Positions 1 to 6,278 of a DNA stretch of 7,368 nt are shown here, piece after piece (positions within the stretch are counted from its first letter, which is position 1; the number at the start of each line of letters is the position of its first letter). Made by a program: the position numbers and the translations under genes. Source of the DNA: an uncultured Oscillospiraceae bacterium (GTDB lineage: Bacteria; Bacillota; Clostridia; Oscillospirales; Oscillospiraceae). The notes under the pieces were generated by a model, which ran no database searches, was not told where the DNA came from, and saw only the letters and a program-made list of their open reading frames with translations. The stretch covers positions 1-7,368 of the forward strand of contig CALWXI010000124.1 of NCBI GenBank assembly GCA_944385455.1, written 5' to 3'.

Positions 1-872
1 TGCGCGAGCAATTCGACGCCCTCCGGGACGGCGAGCTCCAGGAGGACAACGCGGGCCTTGCCTGGCAGCTGCGCAACCTGCAGGACCAGATCGTCATGGG
101 CGGCGAGACCCTGTACACCGCTCTGGCGGCTATGGAGATCCAGGCCCGGAGCCTGGAGCGGCAGCTAGACGCCATGGACCGCACCGTGGAGGAGATGGAG
201 CTGCGCCATGAGCTGGGACAGATCTCGGCCCTGCAGCTCCAGCAGACCAGGGCGGGGCGCACCAGCCTTGCCAGCGGACTGGAGACGCTGCGCATGAATC
301 TGACCACCTACAAGCTGCAGCTGGAGCTGCTGCTGGGCGAGCCGCTCTCCGGGACCATCGCCCTGGACGGCGTGCCGGAAGTGACGGAGGAGCAGCTGGA
401 TGCCATGGACCTGGAACAGGATCTGGACCGGGCGCGGGAGAACAGCTACGAGCTCTATGCGGCGGAGCAGGACCTGGAGGATGCCCGGGAGACCTATCGG
501 GACACCGGCGCCCAGTATGGATACCGGCCGGGAGATTCCAACTATACCGCCGCCCTGCATACCTGGCAGGCGGCGCAGTATACATATGAAGCGGCGAAGC
601 AGGACTACGAGCTGCGCTTCCGCACGCTGTACGCCCAGGTGCGGGATTATGCCCAGGTCCTGGAGGCCGCCCGGACGGCGCTGGAAAGCCAGCGCGCCGC
701 CTGCGAGGCCCAGGAGCTGAAGTTCCGGCAGGGCACCATTTCCCAAAACACCCTGCTGACGGCCCGGGACGACCTGGCCGCGGCGGAGGAGACGGTGGAG
801 CAGGCAGAAGACAATCTCTTCACCGCATACAACAGCTATTGCTGGGCCGTGGAGCACGGCATCCTGAACTAA
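1..872 (+). CDS. TolC-family outer-factor protein, C-terminal part (5' end outside window)
   Basis: The reading frame is open from base 3 to the TAA at 870-872, giving 289 visible residues without the start. The protein is nearly all amphipathic helix, rich in Glu, Gln, Ala and Leu. It shows the two-fold repeat of the outer membrane efflux protein (OEP/TolC) family: a tip motif near 216-284 (ELRHELGQISALQLQQTR) and its counterpart near 717-770 (ELKFRQGTISQNTLLTARDD), both matching the Y-x2-G-x2-S-x3-L-x-A pattern at the entrance of TolC coiled coils. Such proteins form the trimeric exit duct of tripartite pumps, and the adaptor and RND pump genes follow directly. The link between the two helical halves (about 495-551) is only some 19 residues, shorter than the beta-strand insert of E. 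coli TolC. In a monoderm host it may be a wall-spanning conduit rather than an outer-membrane pore. Family assignment is firm, location is inferred. Confidence 0.82.
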   Translation, partial: REQFDALRDGELQEDNAGLAWQLRNLQDQIVMGGETLYTALAAMEIQARSLERQLDAMDRTVEEMELRHELGQISALQLQQTRAGRTSLASGLETLRMNLTTYKLQLELLLGEPLSGTIALDGVPEVTEEQLDAMDLEQDLDRARENSYELYAAEQDLEDARETYRDTGAQYGYRPGDSNYTAALHTWQAAQYTYEAAKQDYELRFRTLYAQVRDYAQVLEAARTALESQRAACEAQELKFRQGTISQNTLLTARDDLAAAEETVEQAEDNLFTAYNSYCWAVEHGILN

Positions 873-873
873 A

Positions 874-879
874 GGGAGG
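874..879 (+). promoter_or_regulatory. Ribosome binding site of the adaptor gene
   Basis: GGGAGG lies 7 bases before the ATG at 887 and just after the TAA of the upstream gene. It fixes the adaptor start at 887. The same frame is open further upstream, from a TTG at 839, but that would lie inside the previous gene and would put extra charged residues in front of the lipoprotein signal. Confidence 0.85.
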
Positions 880-886
880 ATCAACG

Positions 887-2047
887 ATGGATCATAAACG
901 GATCGGGGCCCTGCTGGCTGCGGCGGCGCTGACACTTACCGCCTGCGGCGCCCAACCCGAGCCCCCGGAGGAAACGACGGCCGGCGGTGTGGCTGTGGAG
1001 GTGGAGACAGTCGTCCGGGACACCATGGCTGCCGAGAACCGGGTCTCCGGTTCGGTGGCCTCTGATGACGAAGCCACCGTTATGGTGGCGGCCTCCGCCA
1101 AGTGCACGGCTGTCTACGCCGAGGCGGGGGACGCGGTGTCCCAGGGGGATATCCTCTGCACGCTGGATCTGGGCAGCACCCTGGCATCCCGGGATGCCGC
1201 CCGCATCAGCTACGACGCGGCGGTGCAGAGCTATCAGGATCAAAAGGTCGTGCTGGACGAGCAGGTGAATCTCTGCGCCAAGACCGTGTCCGATCTGGAG
1301 GCCCTCCTGGCCATCGGAGCGGCTTCCCAGCTGGAGCTGGATCAGGCCCGGCTGCAGCTGCAGACCGCCCAGGCCACCCGCAACGCCACCCTGTCCCAGC
1401 TGGAGGCGGGGGTGGAATCGGCCAGGTCCGGTCTGGAGCAGCTGGAGACGGCGCTGGAGGATGTGGACGGCGCCGGCAACGTGGTGGCGCCCATGTCCGG
1501 GACCTTGGTGACCATGAACGCCGTGGAAAACGCCTTCGTCTCCAACACCATGCCTGTGGCGGTGATTCAGGGGGCGGATGCCATGAAGATCACCGTCTCC
1601 GTGGCGGAGACCCTGGTAGCCAAGATTGCCGCCGGAGATGAGGCGGAGGTGTATGTCAGCGCCGTGGATCAGCGGTTCACCGCTGTGGTGCGGTCCGTGG
1701 AACAGGCGGCGGGCCAGCAGACCCGGCTCTATACCGTGACGCTGGAGGTGCCGCCGGAGGCGGCAGGCCTGCGGTCTGGCATGTCCGCGGAGGTGACCTT
1801 CCGCACGGACGTGGTGCCGGATACCGTGGTGGTGCCATCCCAGGCGGTGCTCACCAGCGGCGGCGTCAACTATGTCTACATCGTGGAAAACGACACGGCC
1901 CGGTATGTGGAAGTCACCACGGGCCTGGCCGGCGACGGCGTGACGGAGATCGTCTCCGGCCTGGACGGCGGAGAAGCGCTGGTGACGGTGGGACAGTCCT
2001 ATCTCGCTGACGGAGACGCGGTGCGGATCGTGGGCGGGGAGGCCTGA
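887..2047 (+). CDS. RND efflux adaptor (membrane fusion protein, HlyD/AcrA type), lipoprotein
   Basis: This 386-residue adaptor bridges the RND pump and the TolC-like duct. It starts with a lipoprotein signal (basic MDHKR, hydrophobic Leu/Ala stretch, lipobox L17-T-A-C20), so the mature protein should be attached to the outer face of the cytoplasmic membrane through Cys20. A low-complexity Pro/Glu/Thr linker follows (22-33). The domain order is that of the family: first half of the lipoyl-like barrel-sandwich (about 62-97, with AEAGDAVSQGDIL), alpha hairpin (about 98-195), second lipoyl half (197-228, with VVAPMSGTLVTM), beta-barrel (230-305) and membrane-proximal domain (306-386). At the hairpin tip the conserved R-x3-L-x6-S docking motif reads D137-x3-L141-x6-S148, so Leu and Ser are kept and Arg is Asp. 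The gene sits 14 bases after the TolC-like gene and 5 before the pump gene, so the three are surely co-transcribed. The substrate cannot be inferred. Confidence 0.93.
   Translation: MDHKRIGALLAAAALTLTACGAQPEPPEETTAGGVAVEVETVVRDTMAAENRVSGSVASDDEATVMVAASAKCTAVYAEAGDAVSQGDILCTLDLGSTLASRDAARISYDAAVQSYQDQKVVLDEQVNLCAKTVSDLEALLAIGAASQLELDQARLQLQTAQATRNATLSQLEAGVESARSGLEQLETALEDVDGAGNVVAPMSGTLVTMNAVENAFVSNTMPVAVIQGADAMKITVSVAETLVAKIAAGDEAEVYVSAVDQRFTAVVRSVEQAAGQQTRLYTVTLEVPPEAAGLRSGMSAEVTFRTDVVPDTVVVPSQAVLTSGGVNYVYIVENDTARYVEVTTGLAGDGVTEIVSGLDGGEALVTVGQSYLADGDAVRIVGGEA
2036..2042 (+). promoter_or_regulatory. Ribosome binding site of the RND pump gene
   Basis: GGGGAGG lies within the last codons of the adaptor gene, 10 bases before the ATG at 2053. 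Because the site is inside the upstream coding region, translation of adaptor and pump is probably coupled. Confidence 0.75.
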
Positions 2048-2052
2048 ACGCC

Positions 2053-5000
2053 ATGAGTACGGCAAAATTCTGCATCCGCCACAAGGTCTCCACCCTGCTG
2101 GCGGTGATCATGATCATCGTGTTCGGCGCTGTGTTCACCACCCGGCTGCAGATGGCCCTGCTGCCGGACATGGAGGTGCCCATGGCCGTGGTGATCTGCA
2201 CGTACAGCGGCGCCACCCCCAGCGACATGGAGGAACTGGTGACCCGGCCTTTGGAGACGGCGGTGCTGTCCGTGGCGGGCGTGGACGGCGTGTCCTCCAC
2301 CTCCTCCGACAGTGTCAGCCAGATCCAGATCACCTATGTGGAAGGCACGGATCTGGACATCGCTGCCACCAAGCTGCGGGAGCAGTTCGATATGCTTTCC
2401 CTTCCGGACGGAGCCAGCAAGCCCATCATCATGAACCTGAACGTCAGTGATCTGATGCCCACGGCTTTGGTGGCGCTGATGGGAGACGATCTCTCCGACC
2501 TTCAGGCTCTGGCGGAGGACACAGTGGTCCCCGCGCTGGAGCGCATCGACGGCGTGGCCTCCGTGGAGCTTTACGGCGGTACGGAGCAGCAGATCGCTGT
2601 GCGGGTGGACCCGGCTCGGGCGTCCGCCCTGGGGCTTTCCAACAGCTATGTCGCCCAGCTGCTGGCGGCAGAGAACCTGCTTTACCCCGGCGGTGAGCTG
2701 CATAACGGGACCAAAAGCCTCACCGTGACCACCGACGCCAAGTTCCAGACGGTGGAGGATGTGGCCTCCATGCTGGTGACGCTGCCCACAGGCGGCACCA
2801 TCCGGCTGGACGAGGTGGCCGACGTATCCCTGGAGACAGAGGAATCCGACACTGTGGCCCGTATGGACGGCGCCGCCTGTGTGCTGCTCCAGGCCTTCAA
2901 GCAGTCCGGCGCCAACGAGCGTGCCGCCGCTCTGGCGGTGGAGGAGCGAATGGCGGAGCTGGCGGCGGAAAACCGCGCCGTGCAGTACAGTATCCCCTAT
3001 GTGGCCTCGGAGTATATCGACCTTTCCGTGGACGCGGCGCTGCAGAATATCCTCCTGGGCGTGGGACTGGCGGCCATCGTGGTGTTTCTGTTCCTGCGCC
3101 GCTGGGGGGCCACCATGGCCATCGCCATCTCCATGCCGGTGTGTATCCTGACGGTGTTCGTGCTGATGAACGTGTTCGATCTGACGCTGAACATGATGAG
3201 TCTGGGCGGCATCGCCATGGGCGTGGGCATGATCGTGGACAACTCCATTGTGGTACTGGAGAATATCTACCGCTTTGCCGCCGACGGTCATGACCGCATG
3301 AGCGCCTGTGTGGAGGGCACCCGGGAGGTCACATCGTCGGTGATGGCGTCCACCCTCACCACTGTGGCGGTATTCCTCCCCCTGGGCCTTACCTCCGGCA
3401 TTGCCGGAATGATGTTCCGCGATTTCTGCCTGACCATTGCGTTTTTGATCCTGTCGTCTCTGGTCATTGCCCTGACGCTGGTGCCGCTCCTGTGCTACAT
3501 GATGCTGGATGAGGAGAAGGTCCGCCGGGAGCGGGCCCGCCGTGCCGCCCGTCAGGCATCCGGAGGGCTCGCCGCGTGGTGGGCGGAGCGCGTGCGCCGG
3601 CTGAACGCCTGGTACATGCGCACGCTGGAATATTTTATCACCCATCTGAAAACCGGCATGCTGGTATCGGTGGGGCTGGTAGCGGTGTTTGCCCTCAGCT
3701 GCCTTTCCACCAATATGGTGCTGATCCCCGAGATGGACCAGGGACAGGTGTCCGTTACCGTCAGCATGCCGGTGGGCTCCAGTGTGGAGGAGATCACCGC
3801 CGTGGCCGATGAGGTCGCCGCCATTGCCCAGGAGCAGGTCCCGGAGCTGGAGAGCCTCTACTATCTGGCCCAGGGCGGCTCCGGCGGTTCCATGATGGGC
3901 GGCAGCGGCTCGGTGACCGTGGGACTGATGCTGGTGGACAATAGCGCGCGGGACCGCACCTCCTCCCAGGTGGCGGACGATCTGCGGGAGCAGCTGCGGG
4001 ATGTGGCGGGCTGCGAGATCACCGTTGCCGCTTCGGACATGACCGCCATGATGAGCGGCAGTGACATCAGCGTCAACATCACCGGTGACGACTATGCCAC
4101 CCTGGCCCTCATCGCTCAGGATCTGACACGGGAGATTGCGGCCCTGGAGGACGCCGTGGACGTGACATCCTCCCTGGCGGAGCAGGTGCCGCAGGTGGAG
4201 GTCACCATGAACCGCCAGACTGCCGCGCAGTATGGCCTCACCGCCGCCTCCGTGGGCGCCGCCGTCCGCGCTGAGCTGACCGGCACCACCGCCACTGCCG
4301 TTACCATCGACAACAAGGAGCTGGATGTGGTGGTGAAGGGCGACGGCGCGGCCTCCGTCAGCCTGGATGCACTGCGGTCCATGCCTGTGGCCACCGCCAT
4401 GGGCGGCTATGTGCCGCTGTCTGCCGTGGCGCAGGTGGAGATCGTCCAGGCGCCCCAGAGCATCCAGCGGGTGGACCAGAGCCGTCAGGTCAGCATTACC
4501 GGCGACACCATCAGCGGGAATACCACCGATATGACCGCGCGGATCAACGCCATCCTGGATGCCTATCCCATGCCCCAGGGCTATACCGCTGAGACGGCGG
4601 GCGCCTACGAGGACATGATGGACAGCTTCGGAGATCTGCTGCTGGCGCTGCTGGTGGCGATGGGACTGGTGTACTTTGTGCTGGCAGCCCAGTTCGAATC
4701 CTTCCTGCTGCCGGTGATGATCATGATGATCCTGCCGGTGGCCTTTACCGGAGCGCTGTTTGCCCTGCCTCTGACGGGCCGGGATCTGTCCATGATCTCC
4801 CTGGTGGCCCTCATTATGCTGGCAGGTACTGTGGTCAACAGCGCCATCATTCTGGTGGACTACATCCGCATCCGCCGTGAACGGGGAGAGAGCCGGGAGG
4901 AGGCCATTTTGAAGGCCTGTCCCCTGCGTATCCGCCCTGTGCTGATGACCACGCTCACCACCATTCTTGCCATGGTGCCCATGGCCCTGGGAACAGGCGA

Positions 5001-5166
5001 TACCAACGAGATGATGAGCGACATGGGCGTTACCATGATGAGCGGCATGATCATCTCCACAGTGGTGACGCTGCTGCTGACGCCGGTATATTACTCCGTT
5101 CTGGACCAATGCCGCCTGCGCCTGCGGCGGAAAAAGCCCGCCGGAGACGCGGTGCTGCAGCGCTGA
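2053..5166 (+). CDS. RND efflux pump permease (HAE/AcrB family)
   Basis: The 1037-residue length and layout are those of a complete RND exporter: TM1 (12-30), a large outer loop (about 31-328), TM2-6 (329-484), a basic cytoplasmic stretch (487-520), TM7 (535-555), a second outer loop (557-855), and TM8-12 (858-1016). The N-terminal loop carries the family signature YSGATPSDMEELVTRPLE. TM4 contains GMIVDNSIVVLENIYR, the core RND motif. By alignment to AcrB, Asp396 equals D407, but D408 is Asn397 and K940 is Asn929; Arg959 and Thr966 (equivalents of R971 and T978) are kept. Such proteins use an ion gradient to export amphiphilic compounds, and in Gram-positives a well-known relative is SwrC of Bacillus. 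A Gly/Ser/Met-rich loop (607-621) is common in clostridial members. It is the last gene of the operon, followed by a strong terminator. Drug, bile-salt or lipopeptide export are all possible. Confidence 0.96.
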   Translation: MSTAKFCIRHKVSTLLAVIMIIVFGAVFTTRLQMALLPDMEVPMAVVICTYSGATPSDMEELVTRPLETAVLSVAGVDGVSSTSSDSVSQIQITYVEGTDLDIAATKLREQFDMLSLPDGASKPIIMNLNVSDLMPTALVALMGDDLSDLQALAEDTVVPALERIDGVASVELYGGTEQQIAVRVDPARASALGLSNSYVAQLLAAENLLYPGGELHNGTKSLTVTTDAKFQTVEDVASMLVTLPTGGTIRLDEVADVSLETEESDTVARMDGAACVLLQAFKQSGANERAAALAVEERMAELAAENRAVQYSIPYVASEYIDLSVDAALQNILLGVGLAAIVVFLFLRRWGATMAIAISMPVCILTVFVLMNVFDLTLNMMSLGGIAMGVGMIVDNSIVVLENIYRFAADGHDRMSACVEGTREVTSSVMASTLTTVAVFLPLGLTSGIAGMMFRDFCLTIAFLILSSLVIALTLVPLLCYMMLDEEKVRRERARRAARQASGGLAAWWAERVRRLNAWYMRTLEYFITHLKTGMLVSVGLVAVFALSCLSTNMVLIPEMDQGQVSVTVSMPVGSSVEEITAVADEVAAIAQEQVPELESLYYLAQGGSGGSMMGGSGSVTVGLMLVDNSARDRTSSQVADDLREQLRDVAGCEITVAASDMTAMMSGSDISVNITGDDYATLALIAQDLTREIAALEDAVDVTSSLAEQVPQVEVTMNRQTAAQYGLTAASVGAAVRAELTGTTATAVTIDNKELDVVVKGDGAASVSLDALRSMPVATAMGGYVPLSAVAQVEIVQAPQSIQRVDQSRQVSITGDTISGNTTDMTARINAILDAYPMPQGYTAETAGAYEDMMDSFGDLLLALLVAMGLVYFVLAAQFESFLLPVMIMMILPVAFTGALFALPLTGRDLSMISLVALIMLAGTVVNSAIILVDYIRIRRERGESREEAILKACPLRIRPVLMTTLTTILAMVPMALGTGDTNEMMSDMGVTMMSGMIISTVVTLLLTPVYYSVLDQCRLRLRRKKPAGDAVLQR

Positions 5167-5171
5167 ATATG

Positions 5172-5209
5172 AAAAAACCGGACCTTCCCATGGGAAGGTC
5201 CGGCTTTTT
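5172..5209. terminator. Bidirectional rho-independent terminator
   Basis: The 26 bases at 5178-5203 are a perfect palindrome, giving an 11-bp GC-rich stem (CCGGACCTTCC / GGAAGGTCCGG) around a CATG loop. A6 precedes it and T5 follows after one C, so both strands present stem plus U tract. It ends the efflux operon (stop at 5166) and the convergent regulator gene (stop at 5225). Confidence 0.93.
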
Positions 5210-5224
5210 GCGATTGGGTTTCGC

Positions 5225-5947
5225 TCAAGGCTGCCGGTCCCGCAGCTGCTCTTGTTCGGTGATGGAGAGCTGGTTGCCCGCCAGATGAATGCGCATGGCC
5301 TCCGAGGCCCCCTCGGGGTCGCGGCGGTCGATGGCGTCCACGATCTGCCGGTGGGTGCGGATGGTCTCTTCGTAGATGCGCTCGTCGTTGAGACGGCCGA
5401 ACAGCTGCACGGAGTAGGTGATCACCGGAAGCAGCTTCGGCACCACTCGGTTCTGGGTGCACCGGGCGATGCGTACGTGAAGGGCTTCGTCCCGGTGCAG
5501 ATGATTCTCTCCCGCCTGGATCAGAGCCTCGATCTCCGCGCACAGTGTCCGCAGCTCCGCCACGTCCTCAGGCGTCGCGTGCCGGGCCGCCAGAGAGGCC
5601 ACCCAGGGCTCCATATTCAGCCGGATATCCAGCAGCTCGTGGGCCAGGCGCAGCTGGTCGGGCATATAGGCAAAGCCCAGGGGATCGTGGATCACTCCGG
5701 TCTGCTGCGCCACAAAGGTGCCCCGGCCCCGGCGGATCTCCAGCACGTTCCGGGCCACCAGCAGCTTCACCGCCTCCCGCACCGTACCCCGGCCTACGTT
5801 CAGCTGCTGGGCCAGGTCAAACTCATTGGGCAGCTTCTCGCCATGGCGCAGCTGGCGCTCGATGATCAGCTGGCTGATCTGTTCCGCCGCCTGCTCCGCC
5901 AGAGGGAGCTCCCGGTCCTTTACCGTTTCAAACATTGTCTCCGCCAT
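5225..5947 (-). CDS. GntR-family transcriptional regulator, FadR subfamily with FCD domain
   Basis: A 240-residue DNA-binding regulator. The N-terminal winged helix-turn-helix (about 13-81) is typical GntR: LPNEFDLAQQLNVGRGTVREA followed by a wing ending RRGRGTFV. The all-helical C-terminal FCD domain (about 99-226) binds a small organic-acid effector, usually through a metal; the usual ligand pattern is visible as D153-x3-H157, H199 and H221. The start was placed at 5947 because AAGGAG lies 7 bases upstream. Longer in-frame starts exist, but the one at 6031 overlaps the predicted -10 box and the one at 5998 has no good ribosome site. It is transcribed away from a zinc dehydrogenase gene across a 331-base spacer with a palindrome over its own -35 box, so it probably controls itself and its neighbour. 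FCD regulators of this kind commonly control sugar-acid catabolism (UxuR, ExuR, DgoR, and E. coli RspR over rspAB). The effector is unknown. Confidence 0.93.
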   Translation of the reverse strand: MAETMFETVKDRELPLAEQAAEQISQLIIERQLRHGEKLPNEFDLAQQLNVGRGTVREAVKLLVARNVLEIRRGRGTFVAQQTGVIHDPLGFAYMPDQLRLAHELLDIRLNMEPWVASLAARHATPEDVAELRTLCAEIEALIQAGENHLHRDEALHVRIARCTQNRVVPKLLPVITYSVQLFGRLNDERIYEETIRTHRQIVDAIDRRDPEGASEAMRIHLAGNQLSITEQEQLRDRQP

Positions 5948-5954
5948 GTCTGCT

Positions 5955-5960
5955 CTCCTT
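5955..5960 (-). promoter_or_regulatory. Ribosome binding site of the GntR-family regulator
   Basis: On the - strand this reads AAGGAG, with 7 bases to the ATG at 5947. It is the only good Shine-Dalgarno site among the candidate in-frame starts and decides the start. Confidence 0.85.
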
Positions 5961-5967
5961 AACAATG

Positions 5968-5988
5968 CGCCCGTTTTTATCCCGGGCG
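5968..5988 (-). other. Small hairpin in the regulator mRNA leader
   Basis: CGCCCG (5968-5973) pairs with CGGGCG (5983-5988) around a 9-base AT-rich loop. It lies just upstream of the regulator's ribosome site. Run on the - strand, no U tract follows, so it is not a terminator. It may be chance or may modulate translation. Confidence 0.35.
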
Positions 5989-5996
5989 GGTCGGAC

Positions 5997-6017
5997 ATCC
6001 CACGTGTGTCGTGGGAT
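5997..6017. repeat. Inverted repeat ATCCCAC-N7-GTGGGAT near the regulator transcription start
   Basis: Two perfect 7-base arms (5997-6003 and 6011-6017) are separated by 7 bases. With the predicted start of the regulator transcript near 6024, the repeat lies in the first 30 bases of its leader. It could be an operator for a dimeric protein or an RNA hairpin. Confidence 0.55.
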
Positions 6018-6030
6018 CTGTTTTCTTTCA

Positions 6031-6060
6031 TTTATACCTGATTCACGCAGGCGTTGTCAA
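6031..6060 (-). promoter_or_regulatory. Promoter of the GntR-family regulator
   Basis: On the - strand TTGACA (6060-6055, consensus -35) is followed after 18 bases by TATAAA (6036-6031, five of six matches to the -10). Transcription should begin near 6024, giving a leader of about 77 bases. The -35 box is inside the palindrome at 6053-6072. Confidence 0.72.
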
Positions 6061-6072
6061 CGGATTGACAAC
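6053..6072. promoter_or_regulatory. Probable operator: 20-base perfect palindrome
   Basis: GTTGTCAA-CGGA-TTGACAAC has two perfect 8-base arms around a 4-base spacer. It covers the -35 box of the regulator promoter, so a bound dimer would block RNA polymerase. GntR/FadR-type regulators bind such palindromes with GT and AC cores, so autoregulation is the simplest reading. Which protein binds here is inferred from position only. Confidence 0.68.
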
Positions 6073-6129
6073 CTCTTAACAAGGAAAACGATTGGCCTTC
6101 GGCGAGTTTGGGAGACTACACAGATTTCT

Positions 6130-6156
6130 TACGCAACATTTGTTCAATAGTGCGTA
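6130..6156. repeat. Inverted repeat TACGCA-N15-TGCGTA upstream of the dehydrogenase promoter
   Basis: Two perfect 6-base arms (6130-6135, 6151-6156) are about two helical turns apart centre to centre (21 bases). They end directly before the weak -35 element of the dehydrogenase promoter. A shorter AACA-TT-TGTT dyad (6135-6144) lies inside. The position suits a binding site for an activator or repressor. Confidence 0.5.
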
Positions 6157-6185
6157 TGGTAATTTCCGTAAACAGAGACTATAAT
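6157..6185 (+). promoter_or_regulatory. Likely promoter of the zinc dehydrogenase gene
   Basis: A consensus -10 TATAAT (6180-6185) is present. At 17 bases upstream the -35 position reads TGGTAA, matching the consensus at only three of six bases. A strong -10 with a poor -35 fits a regulated promoter. The transcript would start near 6192 with a leader of about 87 bases. Confidence 0.58.
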
Positions 6186-6212
6186 CAAGACATAAGACGT
6201 GTGACGACTGGA

Positions 6213-6232
6213 GGCGGTTCCCGGAAGCCGCC
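6213..6232 (+). other. GC-rich hairpin in the dehydrogenase mRNA leader
   Basis: GGCGGTT (6213-6219) pairs with AGCCGCC (6226-6232), including one G-U pair, around a 6-base loop. The right arm also belongs to the palindrome GCCGCC-GGCGGC (6227-6238), so two exclusive folds are possible. No U tract follows, which argues against a terminator. Confidence 0.4.
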
Positions 6233-6263
6233 GGCGGCACGGATCTGAGACTATTTTAATGAA

Positions 6264-6270
6264 AAGGGGA
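6264..6270 (+). promoter_or_regulatory. Ribosome binding site of the zinc dehydrogenase
   Basis: AAGGGGA lies 8 bases before the ATG at 6279 and supports this start, which gives the usual family N-terminus MKAIKF. Confidence 0.75.
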
Positions 6271-6278
6271 AATTTGTC

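Larger units (their letters stand above)
5948..6278. other. Divergent regulatory intergenic region
   Basis: This 331-base stretch between the regulator and the dehydrogenase holds no convincing gene. It is clearly AT-richer than the flanking genes. Its contents, listed separately, are two promoters facing outward, three inverted repeats, and short hairpins in both mRNA leaders. The part at about 6073-6129 holds nothing I can assign. Confidence 0.8.

Noticed and set aside
607..872. Possible independent coiled-coil gene or internal start in the TolC-like gene
   Set aside because: The frame is continuous from base 3 with two family repeats in the expected order, so internal Met codons are not needed as starts.
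881..2065. A 1.2-kb open frame on the - strand opposite the adaptor gene
   Set aside because: Same His/Gly-rich composition as the complement of GC-rich codons, no ribosome site considered convincing, and the + strand gene is well supported.
1999..5109. A 3.1-kb open frame on the - strand opposite the RND pump gene
   Set aside because: It is rich in His, Gly and Gln with no recognisable domain, as expected for the complement of a GC-biased gene. The + strand product is an unmistakable RND pump.
5252..5962. Long + strand open frame opposite the GntR-family regulator
   Set aside because: The - strand product has clear winged-helix and FCD features and a good ribosome site; the + strand product has no family resemblance and runs into the shared terminator region from the wrong side.
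5945..6031. Longer version of the regulator starting at 6031 or 5998
   Set aside because: The ATG at 6031 overlaps the predicted -10 box and would precede the transcript start. The one at 5998 lacks a good ribosome site, and the extra residues do not resemble a GntR N-terminus.
6065..6070. + strand TTGACA as the -35 of a dehydrogenase promoter
   Set aside because: No -10-like hexamer occurs at 16-18 bases downstream (the region reads AACGATTGG). The box is better explained as an arm of the palindrome.
6083..6096. Possible catabolite-repression (cre) site around AAAACGATT
   Set aside because: Only about six of ten conserved positions match and the right half is lost. It is also far upstream of the predicted dehydrogenase start.
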